From Procambarus clarkii (taxonomy: Eukaryota; Arthropoda; Malacostraca; Decapoda; Cambaridae): a stretch of 64,000 nt of DNA. The notes below the pieces were generated by a model, which made no database searches, had not been told where the DNA came from, and was given only the letters and a program-made list of their open reading frames with translations. The position numbers and the translations under genes are program-made. Of the stretch, positions 11,560 through 22,196 are shown in pieces. Position 1 is the first letter of the stretch, and every line of letters starts with the position of its first letter. The stretch lies in the NCBI RefSeq assembly GCF_040958095.1, contig NC_091175.1:19239287-19303286 (forward strand), read 5' to 3'.

Positions 11560-12790
11560 TCAGTGACTGAGAATATATGTGACTGCGTGACCGTATGTGC
11601 GACTGTGTGGGACTGTATATGTGACCTTGAGACCGCCTGTGACTTTATATATGTAATTTGAGACCGTTTAAGTGATTGTATATATATATATAGGTTTGAG
11701 ACGCCTAAGTGACTGTATACGTGGCTTTGAGAACTAAGAGACTATATATGTAGCTCTGAGACTGTTCAAGTGACTATATATGGCTTTTAGATCGCATACG
11801 TGAATGTATATGTAGCTTTGAGACCGTTTAAGTGAGTGTATATCTATATCACTCTCAGATCGTCTAACTGTATATGTGACTTTGTGACTGGCTCTTGATA
11901 TATATGTGACTGTGACTATATCTGACTATATAACTATGTGACTCTTTAACTGTGTAATTATGTAACTCTGCAAATATGTGACTGCTTGCCTGATTTTGTG
12001 ACTGTATGATTGTGTGAATATGTTTCTATGTGACTATATATATGGCTGTAAATATGTGGGTAGTGTGACTACCTGTGTGTTGGTGTAACTGTGTGCTTTT
12101 ATATATGACTGTGGTAATCCATATGAGCATATATGAGACTGTTTGACTGTGTATGTAGCTTTGTGTGCCTGTGCGGCTGTATATGTGGCTGTATATGTGG
12201 CTGTATATGTGGCTGTATATAATTATACATGACTGTTTGGCAGCATGTGTAACTGTCTTTTGTTCAGTCCCATATATGTTTATGGGATTGACTGCACATA
12301 TGACTGCATATGTAACAGTTCGACTGGTTAGATGACCATGTGTAAATATGTGTGCATGTAGCTATATATGTGACTGAATATGTGGGTGTATATGTGAGCT
12401 ATATATATGTGATTGTCTATATTGCATTATATGTGTCTGAATATGTGGGTGAATATGACTGTCCGTGTGGGTATATATATATATATGACTTTCTATATGG
12501 CTGTATATGTGAATGTGAGTTCATATAATTGTCTATTTGTCTATATAAGTGACTATATGGTGGTATATGTGACTCTGTGTTAGCATATTTAACTGTACAT
12601 GTTGCGATATATGCGACCGTATATATGTGGCAATATATGTGGTTGTCTATATGACTGTATATATGACCGTTTGACTGTCGATATATGTGATAGAGAAGCG
12701 GTATAAGTGATTGTGTGTCTATATATATGCGGCTGTTTATGTAGTGGTATATGTGACTATGTGGAGTAAGACACATGTGTACAACCATGG
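11560..12790. repeat. Cryptically simple TGTGACTGTATATGTG region
   Basis: About 1.2 kb built from loosely repeated GTGACTGTATATGTG-like words without fixed period. It looks like an old decayed minisatellite. No gene is visible. Confidence 0.75.
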
Positions 12791-12940
12791 CTTCGACTCC
12801 CAGTAGTGCTAGGTGTCGCCCATGACTAGATAACCCCATGATTAGATAACCCCATGACTAGATAACATTAGATATGACCTCACAAGAATCGCAGAAAGTT
12901 AGCTAAGACAAACGACCTCTAAATATTACCTCTGATCACG

Positions 12941-12941
<1 letters not shown>

Positions 12942-13010
<69 letters not shown>
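12942..13010. repeat. (AT)n microsatellite
   Basis: Pure AT dinucleotide abutting the left end of the 550-bp inverted-repeat element. Confidence 0.97.
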
Positions 13011-13018
<8 letters not shown>

Positions 13019-13560
13019 AAATATGACCGAAAAAGTAAGATTAATAATTCTAACACGAATTTTCTCAATCTTTCGTACATTACGCTTCACTGTTGGAGGT
13101 AAATCAAAAATCACTTCTCCAAAATTCATTTTTATTTCCAGTCTGACGCGACACGGGCGCGTTTCGTAAAACTTATTACATTTTCAAAGACTTCACAAAT
13201 ACACAACTGATTAGAACGTATCTCTGATTTTATATCTACATTTGAGTGAGGTGGTAAGGATGATGTGGCATTAACACAAGATAGAACAGGAGGGGATATT
13301 AATAGGGTATTAAAAGTATCAACACAAGACAGAACAGAAACAATGGGTATTGAATAGAAGTGTTTGTAGAAAGCCTATTGGTCCATATTTCTTGATGCTT
13401 CTATATTGGAGCGGAGTCTTGAGGTGGGTAGAATATAGTTGTGAATTTTGGAGAAGTGATTTTTGATTTACCTCCAACAGTGAAGCGTAATGTACGAAAG
13501 ATTGAGAAAATTCGTGTTAGAATTATTAATCTTACTTTTTCGGTCATATTTAATAATATA
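13011..13560. mobile_element. 550-bp element with identical 118-bp terminal inverted repeats
   Basis: The left arm (13011-13128) and right arm (13442-13560) are identical by eye over about 118 bp after reverse complementing. Both start TATTATTAAATATGACCG on their outer side. The 313-bp interior is unique and has no long ORF. Each arm contains a short frame beginning MNFGEVIFDLPPTVKRNVRK, which runs inward to outward and may derive from the coding end of a parent element. The element is flanked on both sides by (TA)n. It is probably a MITE or a snap-back copy; the superfamily is not recognised. Confidence 0.8.
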
Positions 13561-13591
13561 TGTCTACAGGAAAGACTGCTACCAAAATATA

Positions 13592-13593
<2 letters not shown>

Positions 13594-13657
<64 letters not shown>
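13594..13657. repeat. (AT)n microsatellite
   Basis: Pure AT dinucleotide downstream of the 550-bp element. Confidence 0.97.
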
Positions 13658-13659
<2 letters not shown>

Positions 13660-13662
<3 letters not shown>

Positions 13663-14115
13663 GAGTTCCACCATGGCCAAAAACACACATGAGTTAAAAA
13701 TATAACGTTTGGATACGTTTAATGAGGCTACATAAAAAACTACAGGGCTACATAAGGCTACATAAAATAAACTGAGGCTACATAAAAACATGTAGAAATA
13801 ATCCAAAGGGTTCAAACGAAGAATAAAGACAATGAACTAATAATTCAAAGAACCAGCTATCCAAAGAAAATATTGAAGATATCGTAAAAGATATCTGTCG
13901 TAAAAAGATTGAAAAAACATCCAAAGTATTTTTGATCTACTCTGCGCCTTTCTACTGTGAGTAGAAGGTAGATTATACTAGGGTATCATAGTCTTTCGTC
14001 TTCTTTACGGCTGTGACAATTGACTGCTAAGTTAGTGTGACATCTGACTACTAAGTTCTTAAAGAATCCTTGACCAGCGCTTGACATGGCCCAGAGATGG
14101 GTGTGACCTACGATC
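13660..14115. other. No gene recognised
   Basis: AT-rich, with a short GGCTACATAA repeat near 13730-13790. Nothing else is visible. Confidence 0.5.
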
Positions 14116-14117
14116 AC

Positions 14118-14570
14118 CTGGCCAGAGCTTGGTGTGACCCCTGACTGATCAGAGCCTGGTGTGACCCCTGACTGATCAGAGCCTGGTGTGACCCCTGACT
14201 GATCAGAGCCTGGTGTGACCCCTGACGGATCAGAGCCTGGTGTGACCCCTGACTGATCAGAGCCTGGTGTGACCCCTGACTGATCAGAGCTTGGTGTGAC
14301 CCCTGACTGATCAGAGCCTGGTGTGACCCCTGACTGATCAGAGCCTGGTGTGACCCCTGACTGATCAGAGCCTGGTGTGACCCCTGACTGATCAGAGCTT
14401 GGTGTGACCCCTGACTGATCAGAGCTTGGTGTGACCCCTGACTGATCAGAGCCTGGTGTGACCCCTGACTGATCAGAGCCTGGTGTGACCCCTGACTGAT
14501 CAGAGCCTGGTGTGACCCCTGACTGATCAGAGCCTGGTGTGACCCCTGACTGATCAGAGCCTGGTGTGCC
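14118..14570. repeat. 27-bp minisatellite, about 17 units
   Basis: The unit is CAGAGCCTGGTGTGACCCCT followed by GACTGAT. The period is a multiple of 3 and has no stop on the minus strand, so a 183-codon frame of SQGSHQALI repeats spans it. Decayed units continue to about 14710. Confidence 0.96.
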
Positions 14571-14710
14571 TCACAGCTATATAGAGCTGCATGTGCCCCA
14601 CGATTGATCAAAGCTTGATGTGGCCTTCTACTACTCAAAGCTTGGAGCGACTCAAGACTAATCAAAGCTTAGTGTGACCTATTACTAATCAAAGCTTAGT
14701 GTGACCCCAC

Positions 14711-15422
14711 GACTCTGATGTTGCAGCTTCAGGCAAATCAGAGGCTCAAGTTCTCTACAGGTATTTAGGCCTAGTGCCGATAGTAGCGTCCTAAAATGAA
14801 ATTACATTGTATCACCAAGTGTGGGGGCATATCTCTCTAGGAGGCCTATGGGACGCTAGCAGGCCTATGTGAATGATGTTCCATGCACACTGGCGACCCA
14901 CATAGACCTCAGGACTCACTGAACTGATTGTGAGTCAGGTTCAAATGAATCACTAAGACGTCAGAATCTATAAGAATGTAAACTTGAAACATATACACAG
15001 GCAAGTATAAGATAAATGTCTAGTGATGCTCCGAAAGCGAATTGTCTGATTCCAATGGTGGTCTTGAATCTCAATTTTGTGTCTCAGATGGTTCACTTGT
15101 GTGGGTCTGGGGTCTGTGGAGAGGTCCTAGAAGGTGACGCTGTCAGCTTCGCCTGAAGAGAGGGAGGGAGGGAAGCTGCCCTGCCACTTGAACTTCCTGT
15201 TAGCTTGTAGTGGAGATTCGTTGAATTGAATTCAGTTGATATTGTCTGGCCTATTACTGTATTAGATATAAAATTGAAATAAAAATGTCTGTTTTTTTTT
15301 ATTTCCCTCATGCTGATTAGTTGATACTTCACTGTTATGCACATGGTACCAAGTCATTTCACTGTTATTAATTAGTTGTTATCTCCCTACTATTAATTTC
15401 GATTTTAATTTTTGTATTCCCA
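14711..15422. other. No gene recognised
   Basis: Unique sequence with no supportable exon, RNA gene or repeat. Confidence 0.5.
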
Positions 15423-15448
15423 TCTCTCTCTCTTTCTCTTTCTCTCTC

Positions 15449-15539
<91 letters not shown>
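15423..15539. repeat. (TC)n microsatellite
   Basis: About 117 bp of CT dinucleotide, impure at its left end. Confidence 0.97.
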
Positions 15540-15542
<3 letters not shown>

Positions 15543-15760
15543 AAAGGTTTAGTTTCCAGTAGAATGATTTAATACTTGGTGATCTATAATCACCAAGTCT
15601 TATAGTCACTATAGTGTAATGTTATTATATTAACCAAACAAAGATTTAATAATTGAAAATAATGTTATAAATCTCATGAAGGTCAAGGAAATTCATCGTG
15701 ATTGATTGTGTATGATGTAGGTAAATGTAACCTGGGTTTGATTTACCGTAGATTTTAATG

Positions 15761-15765
<5 letters not shown>

Positions 15766-15803
<38 letters not shown>
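15766..15803. repeat. Poly(T) tract
   Basis: 38 uninterrupted T residues. It could be the poly(A) tail of a minus-strand retroposon, but no body is recognisable beside it. Confidence 0.9.
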
Positions 15804-15808
<5 letters not shown>

Positions 15809-15818
15809 AACAAAAACA

Positions 15819-15948
15819 TTCTTTGCCATATTCAGTTCATACATTAGGGGTTTGACATTATTATAGTGTATGAACTGAATATGGCAAAGAATTAGTGATC
15901 ACTTTGCCATATTCAGTTCATACACTATCAATAATGTCAAACCCCTAA
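15819..15948. repeat. 46-bp inverted repeat (hairpin) plus a third arm
   Basis: 15844-15889 and 15902-15948 are inverted repeats matching over about 46 bp with a single inserted base, separated by 12 bp. A further copy of the CTTTGCCATATTCAGTTCAT segment at 15821-15840 also pairs with the first arm. No ORF is present. The structure could form a cruciform or a hairpin RNA. Confidence 0.9.
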
Positions 15949-16291
15949 GCTTTGCAAGTGCACAAAAACAATTACAGCTGCAACAATTGCAAATATACAT
16001 AAGTATGTTAGTTAGAAAAAACACATTACGGGTTATTTGCGTGGGTTATAGACGCCAAGAATTCCAAATTCATAGAACATAATGTATAATGAGTGCTGTG
16101 AATACATTTTGCACCTAAATGTCATTCAATGTTGAAAGAAAGGTTCTATAAATTTAGTTAAATGTATTATACCTAGTTCAGGTGGAAATTTATTAATCAT
16201 ATAATTAGTTGCTTGTCTAGTCTGTTGAATGCTTCATTGCCTCAACAAAGTGGATAACAGGTTTACTATGTGTCCGATGTGTTGATTATCT
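15949..16291. other. No gene recognised
   Basis: AT-rich unique DNA. Confidence 0.5.
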
Positions 16292-16388
16292 GGTTGACTA
16301 TAACTTTCGTGCGTTGACTCATAGGTTGACTATAACTTTCGTGCGTTGAATCACAGGTTGACTATATTTTTCGTGCGTTGAATACGAC
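16292..16388. repeat. 32-bp tandem repeat, 3 units
   Basis: Three copies of GGTTGACTATAACTTTCGTG followed by CGTTGAATCACA with substitutions. Confidence 0.85.
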
Positions 16389-17514
16389 CTTTACTTAACA
16401 TTTCATGCATCAACCATATTGAATAACACGAGTCGACTGAACCACTACAGTCGACAAAAAATTTAATGCGATTAACTACTAAATTGTTCCCCCCCTCCCC
16501 ATTGCCCCCCCCTCTCTCTCTCCACCCATTCTCGATCAGATAGACATTTCAATTTATATAGAAAGGCTACCCGAATCTCTTCCTCCCCTTCTTTCCTCCC
16601 CTTCTTTCCTCCCCTTCTTTCTTCTCTTACTTCACTCCATCTCCTCCTTGCCCCCCCTTCGTCAGAATCCTCCCCCCCCCTTCCCTGTGTCCCTACCCTC
16701 TTTTCTCAGAAGCACTGAAACAATTGCATGTATCTTTCAGAAAATATATTATGATAATTAGAAAATCTATGGGAATCACACCAAATATTTCACACTTAAA
16801 TCCATGAAAATTGCCTGGGAAGGGTCTTAATAATTCCCTCTAAAAACAGAGATCGCCTTGTATATCCTCCGGAAAAAATCAGAAAAGTGTTTTAGGGTCT
16901 GCTAACACTCACAGGATGGGTATTAGGGTCTGCTAACACTCACAGGATAGGTACGGGGGTGTGCTGCCTCCCAAAGCATAAGTATGAGGAGCCTACTGCT
17001 ACCCCACACGATGGGTATGATGGTCCAGTACCTACCACACAATGGGTATGGAGATCCAATACCACCCACAAGGGTGAGCATCGGGTGCCTAATATTCAAA
17101 CAAAATAAAATCAGCATAAAACTGACCAAAGAGGACGTGCCCACTCCCTCGAGATCCCACCCACGTGCTTACAAACACCTGGGCAAAACAATCTCCACAA
17201 AACACACACACAGAGCAGGAAATGGTCTAGGGAATGGAATTATCAGGGGAGAAATTTGCCAAATATTTGGCGTGATTCCCATAGATTTTTTACTGAATTT
17301 CAACGTAATATGTCTCACGAGGATAACGGCATGAACCTGGACTGGATGGCTCGCTCTCCCACTCACTCGCAGTGTTTACAAAGATAAACATTCCTCTTCC
17401 TAATGATCCCCATCACCACCAGTCTCATGTGTTGATTGTGGCATAAAGGTAAATATTGCGTACAGGACACACTGTCACCTGTTTAGTGACGTCAACAGTC
17501 ACAGATGTGAAGCG
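16389..17514. other. Pyrimidine-rich and short-repeat DNA, no gene
   Basis: 16490-16700 is strongly C/T-rich with a (CCCCTTCTTT)n patch. 16885-17060 carries loose repeats around GGGTCTGCTAACACTCACAG and CACACAATGGGTATGG. The 116-codon plus frame at 16984-17334 overlaps these repeats and shows no domain. Confidence 0.45.
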
Positions 17515-17755
17515 AACCAGGATGCTGGGTTGGGATACCAGGATACTTGGGGGGAGTGATACCAGGATGCTTAATGGGGATATCAGGATGCTTGGGGGGT
17601 ACCAGAATTCTGGGGAGATACCAGGATCTAAGGGGGAATACTGGGATGCTTGGGAGGAATGCCAGGATTCTTGGGGGAAATACCAGGATGCTGGTGGAAT
17701 ACTAGGATGCTTGGGAGGAATACCAGGATGTTGTGGGAGGGTCCAGGGGTACCAT
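17515..17755. repeat. Degenerate minisatellite, about 30 bp period
   Basis: About eight imperfect units of ACCAGGATGCTTGGGGGGAA with variable spacing. Confidence 0.8.
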
Positions 17756-17999
17756 ATTGTTAGAAGGGGATGGACCAGGATACCGGGGTGCTGAGGTACG
17801 ACTTGTTAATCAGAGAGCTATACTGTAGAAGGAAAGTCTTACTAACCTTGCTTACCAATATGTGTGGTGTAAACTCTTTGCCTTGTTGGATAATTCGTGA
17901 TCATTTACATGGTTACCGAGAGAGTGATATTGATAGCTTTATCAGGGCTCTATCATATCGACAACACCACAATGCAATAGATTGATGAAGAAAAGTACC

Positions 18000-18935
18000 C
18001 AGAAATTAGGATCCACCAGTCACTGAAAGTTACACAAGTGGGAGATGCAGTCGAAAAATGCCAACGAAACCCAAGGAATAGACAATCGAACCTTTGACTT
18101 CAAGGGAAATAAAGTGGTTTTTCAACTGGAGAATGTTCCGTTGCGCCCCAATCTGGACTACTGTATCCATGCATGGAGACCTCACCTTCGAAAGAATTTA
18201 TCTGTTCTGAAGAAAGTTCAACATAGAACGAAAAAAATCATCTCAGAACTAAGTCAACTCTCATACCAGGAACGGTTAAGGACTAAAAACATTGCAAACC
18301 AGACATTACAAGGCTGATCACATCGAGGCCTTTAAAACTGCTGAACAAGCTGGAGGATAACAATGCAAACCTCTTCTTTAAATCTTGTGCGGTACTCCCA
18401 CACATACATAGCTGTAGTGTGCAGTTCTGCGACAGTTACAGTAACCCATGCTATATATGTATTGCGCGGTTTAAGGGTTAAAAGGTCAAATGTAATTCAT
18501 ACAAGGGACAATGGCTTCATGCTCGACAAGTCTCAATGCGGAACAGGAAAGAGAGGATGTTTTTTCACCCACAGTTATAAGCCCTTGGAACCGCCTACCC
18601 GCCAAAACCGTAAATACCAAATGACATTGGTCGCTGTGACTTGTAGCTGTTTAGGCTGCTGGCCACTGATTATCCCCTGAGACCCGTAGAAACCATATCG
18701 GCTAATAGTAATTGTACTCAATCTTCAATTTATTTAGTCAGCTCTATTCTCCCTTCGTCCTTAGTGGCTGGAGATTTATTTGATCTGGCAAACTCCAGTT
18801 TAAAATTACGCTTAAAAAAATCCTTAGGAACAATATAGGAACGTTTGACAAGTCGTCGGCTTCCTGTCCCCCGTCGAGGTTCCTAGAGAGATGGTGACCC
18901 CTCATAAATTCAGGTAAACTCAGAAATGTCCTTAC
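18000..18935 (+). mobile_element. CR1-like LINE 3' fragment (family D)
   Basis: A decayed reverse-transcriptase C-terminal region is readable: RTFDFKGNKVVFQLENV, LRPNLDYCIHAWRPHL, LKKVQHRTKKIISELSQLSY, then a later HSYKPLEPPTRQN remnant of the 'W.RLP' box. The same family is clearer at 55.4-56.1 kb. The 3' end carries the family tail GACAAGTCGTCGGCTTCCTG...TTCAGGTAAA. It is 5'-truncated and multiply frameshifted. Confidence 0.8.
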
Positions 18936-19231
18936 CAGGAAACAATAAGATGCACAGTAATAGTTACAATCAGCAGGGTACTAGCCCTGCCCACCAGGGT
19001 GATCGGAAAGGAACAGTTTTAGCATAATATTTGCGCTGTCTGGCAGAGTGTTGAGAGATGAGACACGGTTTCTCCTGCTTCCCAGGATCCTCAGAGAATA
19101 TCACAGTCACCCCTCTGATCCCCACGTGTTCTGATAGAGGGAGAATGGTAGCTCATCTCGACATGGAACCGGAGAGGGGACTATGCTAGACTTGCTAACT
19201 ATGGTCCCACTTGAGAGACCGAAACAATATT
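18936..19231. other. No gene recognised
   Basis: Unique sequence without supportable features. Confidence 0.45.
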
Positions 19232-19425
19232 TACCTGCAGGCGATGAGTCACAATAACGTGGCTGAAGTATGTTGACCAGACCACACACTAGAAGGTGAA
19301 GGGACGACGACGTTTCGGTCCGTCCTGGGCTATTCTCAAGTTACAATCGACTTGAGAATGGTCCAGGACGGACCGAAACGCCGTCGTCCCTTCACCTTCT
19401 AGTGTGTGGTCTGGTCAAAAATATT
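19232..19425. mobile_element. Foldback hairpin element FB2, copy 1
   Basis: Arms 19273-19340 and 19350-19418 are inverted repeats of about 68 bp around a 9-bp loop. The arm contains CACACACTAGAAGGTGAAGG, GACGACGACGTTTCGGTCCG and TCCTGG. The outer left flank GAGTCACAATAACGTGGCTG is also the outer flank of copy 2 at 25.8 kb, so the full element is longer than the hairpin. No ORF. Confidence 0.85.
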
Positions 19426-19432
19426 TACCTGT

Positions 19433-19540
19433 TTTACCTGGGGGCCACTATCTCCCCAGTGGCCTCGACGAGGACAGGAAGCCGAGGGCTTGTCGAAGGT
19501 GGCTTTACAAGAATGTAAAAACTCCTGTATATATAAATTA
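19433..19540 (-). mobile_element. LINE D tail (-) and LINE A-type tail word (+)
   Basis: 19433-19510 is the inverse of the LINE D 3' tail (TTTACCTGGGGGCCAC...GACAGGAAGCCGAGGGCTTG). It is followed by GGCTTTACAAGAATGTAA...CTTGTATATATAAAT, the tail word of the LINE A/SINE 2 family in plus orientation. Both are fragments. Confidence 0.65.
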
Positions 19541-19618
19541 GAATGTAAAAATATACATGTTCACTACTTGTGCTACCACATAATAGTATGGGGAAAACAC
19601 ACAACTGTTGGCTATAAA

Positions 19619-19818
19619 TAGGAGCTGCCTCGTATAGACCAATAGAAGGGAGTTATCAGGGGAAAGCGCCAAGCCATTGCGACTATATAGCACTTGGAAG
19701 GGGTTAGGATAAGGATTTGGGATGGGACGGGGGAAAGGAATGGTGCCCAACCACTTGGACGGTCGGGGATTGAACGCCAACCTGCATGAAGCGAGACCGT
19801 CGCTCTACCATCCAGCCC
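19619..19818 (-). mobile_element. SINE family 3, full copy
   Basis: On the minus strand the head reads GGATGGTAGAGCGACGGTCT (A box side) and GGCGTTCAATCCCCGACC (B box), then CAAGTGGTTGGGCACCATTC, CCCATCCCAAATCCTTATCC and GTGCTATATAGTCGCAATGG. It lies inside the 24-bp array described next: array units flank it on both sides. Confidence 0.85.
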
Positions 19819-20062
19819 AAGCTGCCTCGTATGGGTCAATAGGAGCTGCCTCGTGTGGACCAATAGGAGCTGCCTCGTATGGGCCAATAGGAGCTGCCTC
19901 GTATTGACCCATAGGAGCTGCCTCGTATGGATCAATAGGAACTGCCTCGTATAGACCAATAGGAGCTGCCTCGTATGGGTCAATAGGAACTGCCTCGTAT
20001 AGGCCAGTAGGAGCTACCTCGTATGGACCAATAAGAGCTGCCTCATATGGACCAATTGGAAA
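19818..20062. repeat. 24-bp minisatellite, first block
   Basis: About 10 units of ATAGGAGCTGCCTCGTATGG followed by GCCA. One unit also lies left of the SINE at 19619. The same words occur once, isolated, at 54355, suggesting the array amplified a piece of a dispersed repeat. Confidence 0.92.
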
Positions 20063-20196
20063 GGAAGGGAACCATCAGAGGAAAGCGCCAAGCCATTACG
20101 ACTATATAGCACTTGGAAGGGACCAGGATAAGGATTTGGGATGGGACAGGGAAAAGGAATGGTGCCTAACCACTTGGACGGTCGGGGACTGGACCA
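20063..20196 (-). mobile_element. SINE family 3, truncated copy
   Basis: Same body as 19640-19760 but lacking the tRNA-like head. It is embedded in the 24-bp array, with units resuming directly at 20196. Confidence 0.8.
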
Positions 20197-20322
20197 ATAG
20201 GGGCTGCCTCGTATGGGTCAATAGGCGCGGCCTTGTTTGGGTCAATAGGAGCTGCCTCGTATAGATCAATAGAAGCTGGCTCGTTTGGGTAAATAGGAGC
20301 TGCCTCGTATAGGTCAAAAGGC
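20196..20322. repeat. 24-bp minisatellite, second block
   Basis: About five units continuing the array after the SINE copy. Confidence 0.9.
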
Positions 20323-20325
20323 CTT

Positions 20326-20420
20326 TTGTAAGTAAGTAAATTTTATTCAAGAAAGTACATACATAGTTGTTTTACAAACATAATGTTAGATTTAAAGATA
20401 GAGCTAGTACAAAGGCAACT
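20326..20420 (-). mobile_element. LINE A-type 3' tail fragment
   Basis: Reads, on the minus strand, a tail with TAGCTCTATCTTTAAATC, TTGTAAAACAAC, ATGTATGTACTTTC and TTGAATAAAATTT. The same tail occurs at 34.85, 36.8 and 57.0 kb. Confidence 0.7.
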
Positions 20421-20421
20421 G

Positions 20422-20774
20422 CAGAATGCCCTTCTCGGCCTTCTATGCAAGGCCCGATCTGCCTAATAGGCCGAGTGATTTTCTTTATTTTCAATAAATT
20501 GTTTCCTATTGGTTTATTTTAAATATTATTATTATATATTAAGAACATAAATTATTGATTTAGTTATGTTAGGTTAGGTTAGGTAGGGTTGGTTAGGTTC
20601 GGTCATATCTCGACATTAGTTTTAACTCAAATTAAAAAAAATTAGCTCTACATAATGAAATGAACAGCTTTATCATTTCATAAGAAAAAAAAGGATAAAA
20701 ATATTGAAATTCTGGAAAACTTGACTTATTAGGCAAATCGGGCCTTGCATAGTAGGCCAAGAAGTGCATTCTGG
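20422..20774. mobile_element. MITE with about 60-bp terminal inverted repeats
   Basis: Left end CAGAATGCCCTTCTCGGCCT, CTATGCAAGGCCCGAT; right end inverse ATCGGGCCTTGCATAGTAGG, CCAAGAAGTGCATTCTG. The interior is AT-rich and contains TTAGGTTAGGTTAGG at about 20569. No ORF. The last 40 bp of the right end recur at 20940-20980 between two (TA)n tracts. Confidence 0.75.
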
Positions 20775-20783
20775 CTACTAGGT

Positions 20784-21063
<280 letters not shown>

Positions 21064-21074
21064 CTGAATCTCGG

Positions 21075-21170
21075 TGTATATACACAGGAACACTGAGGCA
21101 AGCCGCCGGCTTCCTCTCCCCACGTCCAGGCCACTGGAGAGAGATGCTGGCCTTCAGGTAAATTTGGGGA
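21075..21170 (+). mobile_element. LINE D 3' tail fragment
   Basis: GAGGCAAGCCGCCGGCTTCC...CAGGCCACTGGAGAGAGATG...TTCAGGTAAATTTG is the tail of family D without any coding part. Confidence 0.75.
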
Positions 21171-21411
21171 AACATTTGAATCAAATTTTGGACGATGTTC
21201 CCTAATAAGAAGCCACTGTTGTCTTCTTTCCTATCTTCGTTGGGTGTTTTATCACCACTAGGACGCCCATCGCTTTAGTTAAGCTTTATTTAATTAAATC
21301 GAACAACTCTATGTTCTGTTGTTACTGTTAAGGGTTGACAAATGTCAGCCCAAAACACTAACAATACCGAAAGTGTCAACTAGTGATTTGTTTTAGTTTT
21401 TCCTGATAGGA
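21171..21411. other. No gene recognised
   Basis: Unique DNA without supportable features. Confidence 0.4.
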
Positions 21412-21628
21412 TGATAATCCTTGATAACTCTTTTAAGGTTGATAGGTCTTAATAACCCTCCAGACGGTATAGGCCTTAATAAACAACGAGAGAATGGTTC
21501 TTATAACCTTCTAGAGGTTGTTAAGCCTTAATGACCCTGCTGAGATCAATAGGACTCAATAACCCTCCAGAGGCTGATAGGCGTTAATAGCTCTCTAGGA
21601 TCTTAATAGTCCTTATTAACCCTCCATA
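21412..21628. repeat. Diverged 28-bp repeat block, inverse of the 6.4-kb array
   Basis: About seven diverged units with AATAACCCTCCAGAGG and TTGATAGGCCTTAATAACC, the reverse complement of the array at 6361-6985. Confidence 0.8.
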
Positions 21629-21637
21629 TTTTGAAAG

Positions 21638-21802
21638 AGTGAGAATGTATTCTCAACATGGAACAAAATCAAAGATGCAGAGAAAGAGAGAGTTGATGAG
21701 GGGTATTGTGCAGCTGTTTCTGGCAACCCTGACAAGATTGTGGACACGTATAAACTCAGGCAGTGGAGATTCTCGCCCATTCGTCCCCTCGACACAGTCA
21801 AG
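21638..21802 (+). CDS. Candidate orphan internal exon, function unknown
   Basis: A stop-free 55-codon segment lies between a weak acceptor (CCATATTTTGAAAG/AGT) and a strong donor (GTCAAG/GTATGA), phase 0 at both ends. The peptide has a coding-like composition: WNKIKDAEKERVDEGYCAAV, then GNPDKIVDTYKLRQWRF and SPIRPLDTVK. I recognise no family. It could also be a fragment of an unrecognised mobile element. Its neighbours are repeats, so it stands alone. Confidence 0.28.
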
Positions 21803-22196
21803 GTATGACCACCTCGCCTTCCTTCCAATATGTATTATTATTTGGTCCGTGTTTCTTCCCGGCTTGGTGCCTTTGATAATTACTAACTTTGGTCAGTGTG
21901 TCCCTTAAGTGTTTACATGTGTATGGTACATTTGGGTTTGGTCGGTAACTGTGTAGGTGACCGCTTGGACACTGCCTGACCCTTGGTTAAGGGGACCACT
22001 ATGGACCATCCAAGGGCTAGTTGTTCCTGACCTCATAATACGTTGACCCAAAGTAGTTCTGACAGAATGTAAGACTGAAGGTCTGATGTGCTAAGTTGGG
22101 TGTTGAGAACGTCCCACTGGCTTTGTTTTGAAGAGCATCGCGTTAAGGATTGAGTGAATTAGTCACGATTGTAATCTGCGGGGGAACTTGTTTACT
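21803..22196. other. Mostly unannotated; short LINE C-type 3' end
   Basis: 21853-21890 (TTCCCGGCTTGGTGCCTTTG, ATAATTACT) matches the 3' terminal words of the LINE at 38066-40045. Nothing else is recognised. Confidence 0.5.

Noticed and set aside
14114-14665. 183-codon SQGSHQALI repeat frame
   Set aside because: Artefact of a 27-bp minisatellite whose period is a multiple of three; no start, signal or conserved flank.
20569-20600. TTAGG repeats as an interstitial telomere
   Set aside because: Only three or four units, and they lie inside a MITE interior between its inverted ends.
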